Source: Methylobacterium sp. E-065 (GTDB lineage: Bacteria; Pseudomonadota; Alphaproteobacteria; Rhizobiales; Beijerinckiaceae). From it: a DNA stretch of 64,000 nucleotides. The notes beneath the pieces were generated by a model, which was given only the letters and a program-made list of their open reading frames with translations, did not search any database and was not told the DNA's origin. Both the position numbers and the translations under genes were made by a program. Positions 60,596-64,000 of the stretch are shown here, in pieces. The stretch covers positions 1 through 64,000 of the forward strand of contig NZ_JAKSYD010000068.1 of the NCBI RefSeq assembly GCF_022829605.1, read 5' to 3'. The stretch's first letter is position 1; every line of letters begins with the position of its first letter.

Positions 60596-61561
60596 ATGAG
60601 CCCCGTATTCGATTCCTTCGACGACGACCTCGATGACGTGGCCGAGCGCTGCGCCAGCGCCGATGCGGTCGTCCGGCGCGTCGCGATGATGGAGCTCGCC
60701 GAGGCTGTCGGCCCCGAGGCGAAGGTCCTGCTTCTGAAGGGTCTCGGCGACCCGGACGCCACCGTTCGTGCAGCCGCCGCCAGGGCCCTGGACGAGCACG
60801 ACGGCGCGGACGTCGTCGAGGGCCTGGTGCGTTCCCTGGAGGACGCCGACGAGGCCGTGCGGCGCACCGCCGCCGACACCCTCGCCGAGAAGAAGGAGCC
60901 GACCTGCGGTCCGCTGCTGATCGAGCGCGCCGAGCACGCTGACCCCTTCGTGCAGGCGTCCGCCCTGCGGGCGCTGCGCGAGCTCGTCCTGCCGGACGCC
61001 CTGTCGGCCGCATTGAAGGCGCTCCAGAGTTCGGCGCCTGAGGTTCGCCGCGAGGGCCTCGGCGTCATCGGCTATCTCAAGGCCGAGGAAGCGCTGCCTG
61101 CGCTGATCGCCACCGCAGGCGATCCCGACCCGACCGTCCGGCGCGCGACGATGGCGGCGCTGATTTTCCTGCGAAACGGCGGCCCGGGCGTCTCCACGTT
61201 GATCGCTGGCTTGTCTGACGACAACTGGCAGGTGCGCGAGGAGGCAGCAGTCTCGTGCGCCAAGATCCGGCTGCCCGAGGCGACGCCCCCCCTGATCACG
61301 GCGATGGACGATCCCGTCTGGCAGGTCCGTATCAAGGCTGCCAACGCTCTGGGCCGGATCAAAGCCTCGGCTGCGGTCGAAGTCCTGGGGCGCGCACTGA
61401 CTTCGGAGGTAAGTAACCTGCGCAAGGAGTCCGCCGCGGCCATCGGCGAGATCGCCGACCCACGCGGTCTCGCTGCCCTTGAGGCGTCCTCCAACGATCC
61501 AGATCCCGACGTCCGCAAGCTCATCCAATGGGCCATCGGGCGCTGCCAGGGACGCCCCTGA
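60596..61561 (+). CDS. HEAT-repeat (PBS-lyase-type) protein
   Basis: A 321-residue soluble solenoid of about nine repeats, each about 31 residues, such as DPDATVRAAAARALDE, DADEAVRRTAADTLAE and DPVWQVRIKAANALGR. Such proteins are scaffolds or cofactor-insertion helpers, and companions of this kind occur with iron-sulfur enzymes. ATG 60596 is eight bases after the ferredoxin stop, so it is coupled to it in one transcript. Confidence 0.88.
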   Translation: MSPVFDSFDDDLDDVAERCASADAVVRRVAMMELAEAVGPEAKVLLLKGLGDPDATVRAAAARALDEHDGADVVEGLVRSLEDADEAVRRTAADTLAEKKEPTCGPLLIERAEHADPFVQASALRALRELVLPDALSAALKALQSSAPEVRREGLGVIGYLKAEEALPALIATAGDPDPTVRRATMAALIFLRNGGPGVSTLIAGLSDDNWQVREEAAVSCAKIRLPEATPPLITAMDDPVWQVRIKAANALGRIKASAAVEVLGRALTSEVSNLRKESAAAIGEIADPRGLAALEASSNDPDPDVRKLIQWAIGRCQGRP

Positions 61562-61584
61562 CCAATCCAACCGACGTCGTTTGA

Positions 61585-61618
61585 TGCGGCGCCCCTCTCC
61601 TTCGGGTGGGGCGCCGCA
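61585..61618 (+). terminator. stable hairpin after the HEAT-repeat gene
   Basis: TGCGGCGCCCC and GGGGCGCCGCA form a perfect 11-base stem around a 12-base loop (TCTCCTTCGGGT). It lies 24 bases after the HEAT gene stop and separates it from the Crp gene. There is no T-tract, so it may be a weak terminator or a transcript-end stabiliser. Confidence 0.6.
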
Positions 61619-61727
61619 CGGCGTTCACAGACGGCTCGCCGACAGCGGGACGCCGCATGCGATCAGGGATAGTTTAGAGCTGGTACAGGGTTTGCGGCGA
61701 CATCCCTGCAAGACGCAGGAGATGGCG

Positions 61728-62504
61728 ATGCAGACCACGGCGCCGATACGCCCGTCTCAAGCCCCGGCGGGGCTTCACACCCAGGCGAACGCCCTTCTGC
61801 TGTCCGAGGCGGCACCCAGGCCTGGCGCCGGCCAGCGCCCGCTGCTCGACGGATTGACCGAAGGCGAGCTTGCCCTCGTCATGGAGAAGGGGCGACGCCG
61901 TGTACTCTACCGCGGCGCGACCCTGTTCACGCAGGAGACGCCGAACGACGGGATCTGGATCGTCGAGAGCGGCCGCATCCGGGTCTTCTACGCGGCGCCT
62001 TCCGGTCGCGAGATCACGCTGGCCTACTGGTACCCCGGCAACTTCGTCGGCGGTCCCGACGTATTTGGCACCGGCCTTCACAAGTGGTCGGGCATGGCGG
62101 CAAGCAATTCCAGTGTGCTACACCTGCCGGGCAAGGCCCTCAAGCAGCTCGTGACGCAGATCCCGACGCTGGCGATCGGGGTCATCGACGGCCTGACCTT
62201 TAAGGGCCGCTGCTACTCGACCCTAGCCCAGATGCTCGGGACTCGCTCAATCACTGAGCGTCTCGCCCATCTCATCCTGCACCTGTGCGATCTCTACGGC
62301 GTGCCGGAGGAGGACGGGACCGTAATCGCGGCGACCTTTACCCACGCCGACCTCGCACACATGGTCGGCGCCACCCGGCAATGGGTAACGATCAGCCTGA
62401 AGCGCCTTTCGGAGCAAGGGGTCGTTGCGACACGGCGCACGCAGATCGTCGTGCTGCGCCCTGAGATCCTAGCGCAGATGCGTGGTGGCGAGGAATGCGC
62501 TTAA
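61728..62504 (+). CDS. Crp/Fnr-family transcriptional regulator
   Basis: A 258-residue regulator with the sensor domain at about 45-150 (RVLYRGATLFTQETPNDGIWIVESG, GREITLAYWYPGNFVGGP, each partial) and HTH near 205-240 (FTHADLAHMVGATRQWVTISLKRL). The sensor is unlike that of the module regulators; no FNR-type cysteine cluster is seen. ATG 61728 is preferred to ATG 61722 because the AGGAG site is then six bases upstream. It lies between the HEAT gene and the receptor gene and probably regulates this cluster. Confidence 0.88.
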   Translation: MQTTAPIRPSQAPAGLHTQANALLLSEAAPRPGAGQRPLLDGLTEGELALVMEKGRRRVLYRGATLFTQETPNDGIWIVESGRIRVFYAAPSGREITLAYWYPGNFVGGPDVFGTGLHKWSGMAASNSSVLHLPGKALKQLVTQIPTLAIGVIDGLTFKGRCYSTLAQMLGTRSITERLAHLILHLCDLYGVPEEDGTVIAATFTHADLAHMVGATRQWVTISLKRLSEQGVVATRRTQIVVLRPEILAQMRGGEECA

Positions 62505-62668
62505 ATCCGAAGCTTCCCGCTCAAATCGACAGCACATCCGGGCCGACACAACCTTTTTGCGCAACTAATCGACCCGCGCGCGCTCTCAGTGTTTGATCGA
62601 ACTCGTCTCCAAGTCCGATCATGCCCTCGATGTCGTTGCGGCATCGGACCGACATGACGGAGCGGGCG
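62505..62668. other. intergenic region before the receptor gene
   Basis: About 160 bases between the Crp gene and the receptor. In-frame ATGs at 62621 and 62654 could extend the receptor upstream, but the ribosome-binding site favours 62669. A promoter is likely; no perfect Crp-type palindrome was found by eye. Confidence 0.4.
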
Positions 62669-64000
62669 ATGGCAAGACGGTTCCCCGGGCTCGGATCAGT
62701 ATCCGCTCTCGCGCTTCTCGCACTCACCGGCACCGGGATCGGTACGCCGGCCCGCGCTGAGACCCTGACTGTCGGCATCGGTACGCAGGACACGACGACC
62801 AACACCGCGACCGTGGGGGTGGTTATCCGACAGCTCAAGCTGCTCGAGAGGTACCTGCCCAGGACCGGGAAGTATGCCGACAAGACCATCCAGCTCGACT
62901 GGCAGAACTTCACCTCGGGGCCGCCGGTCACGAATGGCATGATGGCCGGCAAGCTTCAGTTCGGCGCCATGGGCGATTACCCGTTGGTCGTCAACGGCGC
63001 CACCTTCCAGAACAATCCCGAGAGCAAGTCGCAGCTGATCGCGGTCGCGGCGTACAACCTCTACGGTTCCGGCAATGGCATCGTCGTCAACAAGGACTCC
63101 GAATACTTCTCCTTCGAGGATCTGAAGGGAAAGGTAGTCAGCGTGCCTTTCGGTTCTGCCGCCCACGGCATGGTTCTGAAGGCGCTACAGGACAAGGGCT
63201 ACCCAGCCACCTACTTCCGCCTCGTGAGCCAGAGCCCGGAGGTCGGTTCGACCAACCTTCAGGAGAAGAAGATCGACGCGCACGCCGATTTCGTCCCCTT
63301 CGCCGAGCTGCTGCCGTTCCGCGGCTTCGCCCGTAAGGTGTTCGACGGTGTCGAGACCAAGCTGCCGACCTGGCACGGCGTCGTCGTGCGCACCGATTTC
63401 GCCAAGCAATACCCCGAAATCGTCGAGGCCTACGTCAAGGCGGTGCTCGACGCCGACGCCTGGGTCAAGGCAGACCCGAAGCGCGCCGCCGAGCAGATCG
63501 CGACGTGGACCGGCACCGACAAGGAGGTGGTATACATCTTCCTCGGGCCCGGTGGGATCATGACCATCGATCCCACAATCAAGCCGCAGCTGATCGACGC
63601 CGCACGCGAGGACGTGAAGGTCCTGCAGAAGCTCGACCGGATCAAGGAGTTCGACGTCGGCCCGTGGGTCGACGACGCGTATCTGCGCAAGGTCTTCGCC
63701 GAGCGCAGTCTCGACTACGAGCAGCAGCGCGCGAGCACCGCCAACTACGAGGTAAGCGGCGAGGACACGTTCTGCAAGAAGCCGATCACCGAGCCGCGTA
63801 AGGCCGGCGAGATCTGGGTGAAAGGCGGCGCGATACAGCCCTATTCCAGCGCCGCCTGCACGCTCGGCGCGCTGAACGAGATGAAGACTAAGGGGCAGCC
63901 CGTCGACGTCGCCTACGTCTTCGACACCGCCCGCGGCATCAAGCTGTTCGCTCGCGAGGCCTTCTACGTGGTCGACAGCAAGGGCGGCATCGCGCCCTTC
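62669..64000 (+). CDS. NitT/TauT-type ABC substrate-binding protein with extra C-terminal domain, 3' end outside window
   Basis: The frame is open to the window end (444 codons). A signal peptide (RFPGLGSVSALALLALTG) is followed by the receptor: GVVIRQLKLLERYLP near 58, NGMMAGKLQFGAMGDYP near 95, VPFGSAAHGM near 158. From about 365 to the end is a second domain (ITEPRKAGEIWVKGG, AYVFDTARGIKLFAREAFYVVDS) whose pattern looks like a NosL-type copper-binding or accessory domain (weak impression). GGAG lies eight bases before ATG 62669. Downstream permease and ATPase genes are expected beyond the window. Confidence 0.82.
   Translation, partial: MARRFPGLGSVSALALLALTGTGIGTPARAETLTVGIGTQDTTTNTATVGVVIRQLKLLERYLPRTGKYADKTIQLDWQNFTSGPPVTNGMMAGKLQFGAMGDYPLVVNGATFQNNPESKSQLIAVAAYNLYGSGNGIVVNKDSEYFSFEDLKGKVVSVPFGSAAHGMVLKALQDKGYPATYFRLVSQSPEVGSTNLQEKKIDAHADFVPFAELLPFRGFARKVFDGVETKLPTWHGVVVRTDFAKQYPEIVEAYVKAVLDADAWVKADPKRAAEQIATWTGTDKEVVYIFLGPGGIMTIDPTIKPQLIDAAREDVKVLQKLDRIKEFDVGPWVDDAYLRKVFAERSLDYEQQRASTANYEVSGEDTFCKKPITEPRKAGEIWVKGGAIQPYSSAACTLGALNEMKTKGQPVDVAYVFDTARGIKLFAREAFYVVDSKGGIAPF

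Noticed and set aside
1-64000. CRISPR arrays, rRNA genes and tRNA genes
   Set aside because: No regularly spaced direct repeats and no conserved RNA-gene sequences were seen on reading the window.

Overview
The window is high-GC DNA from an alphaproteobacterium. A Methylobacterium/Methylorubrum-like member of the Hyphomicrobiales is the best guess. The evidence is the strong G/C third-position bias, the many FixK/FNR-like Crp regulators, the density of Tat-exported ABC and TTT binding proteins, and small proteins whose style I associate with Methylobacterium. This is inference from gene content. There is no rRNA, tRNA or marker gene in the window to confirm it.

Region 1 (1-11365): an alpha/beta hydrolase cut by the window edge, a solitary ModA-like binding protein, and an MFS transporter beside an aspartate-dehydrogenase-like gene interrupted by an in-frame TAG. 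Divergent from these are a peptide-type ABC binding protein and two amidases. A quinone oxidoreductase with a Tat-like leader and a band-7/SPFH membrane protein follow.

Region 2 (11716-24794): an organic-acid catabolic island. It holds a second MFS transporter, three enolase-superfamily (mandelate racemase/muconate lactonizing) enzymes, a GntR regulator divergent from a TctC-type binding protein, an FAH-family hydrolase, a D-2-hydroxyacid dehydrogenase, and the TctB and TctA membrane subunits. An M19-dipeptidase-like protein with a non-canonical metal site and a NitT/TauT-type binding protein follow. The likely logic is capture and import of a carboxylated sugar acid or hydroxy acid by the tripartite transporter, dehydration or racemisation by the enolase-superfamily enzymes, and processing by the dehydrogenase and FAH enzymes.

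Region 3 (24923-38911): a spermidine/putrescine-type ABC transporter operon with a D-amino-acid-dehydrogenase-like flavoprotein, and a divergent PuuB-like amine oxidase. Next are a LysR regulator divergent from a nitrilase and a complete branched-chain-amino-acid-type (Liv) transporter, in which the LivM permease and LivG ATPase are fused in one polypeptide.

Region 4 (38912-58140): a patchwork accessory region of small genes, degraded mobile elements (an IS6-like transposase remnant and a serine-recombinase tail), a PAS/LOV-like protein without the photoactive cysteine and a GAF-degenerate GGDEF-EAL protein. It also contains three repeats of a two-gene module (Crp/Fnr regulator plus an 81-90-residue partner) within 4.6 kb, and a fourth, different Crp between modules one and two. 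Two roughly 30-residue membrane microproteins with matching C-termini lie between modules two and three. Two paralogous zinc-ribbon proteins, a PRC-barrel protein and several stress-type small proteins follow.

Region 5 (58141-64000): a sulfur/redox-looking cluster: a DUF971 protein, an AprA-like flavoprotein, a 2x[4Fe-4S] ferredoxin, a HEAT-repeat protein, a Crp/Fnr regulator and a NitT/TauT-type binding protein with an extra C-terminal domain that runs off the window. The flavoprotein/ferredoxin/binding-protein arrangement recalls the asfABC aryl-desulfonation genes of Pseudomonas putida.
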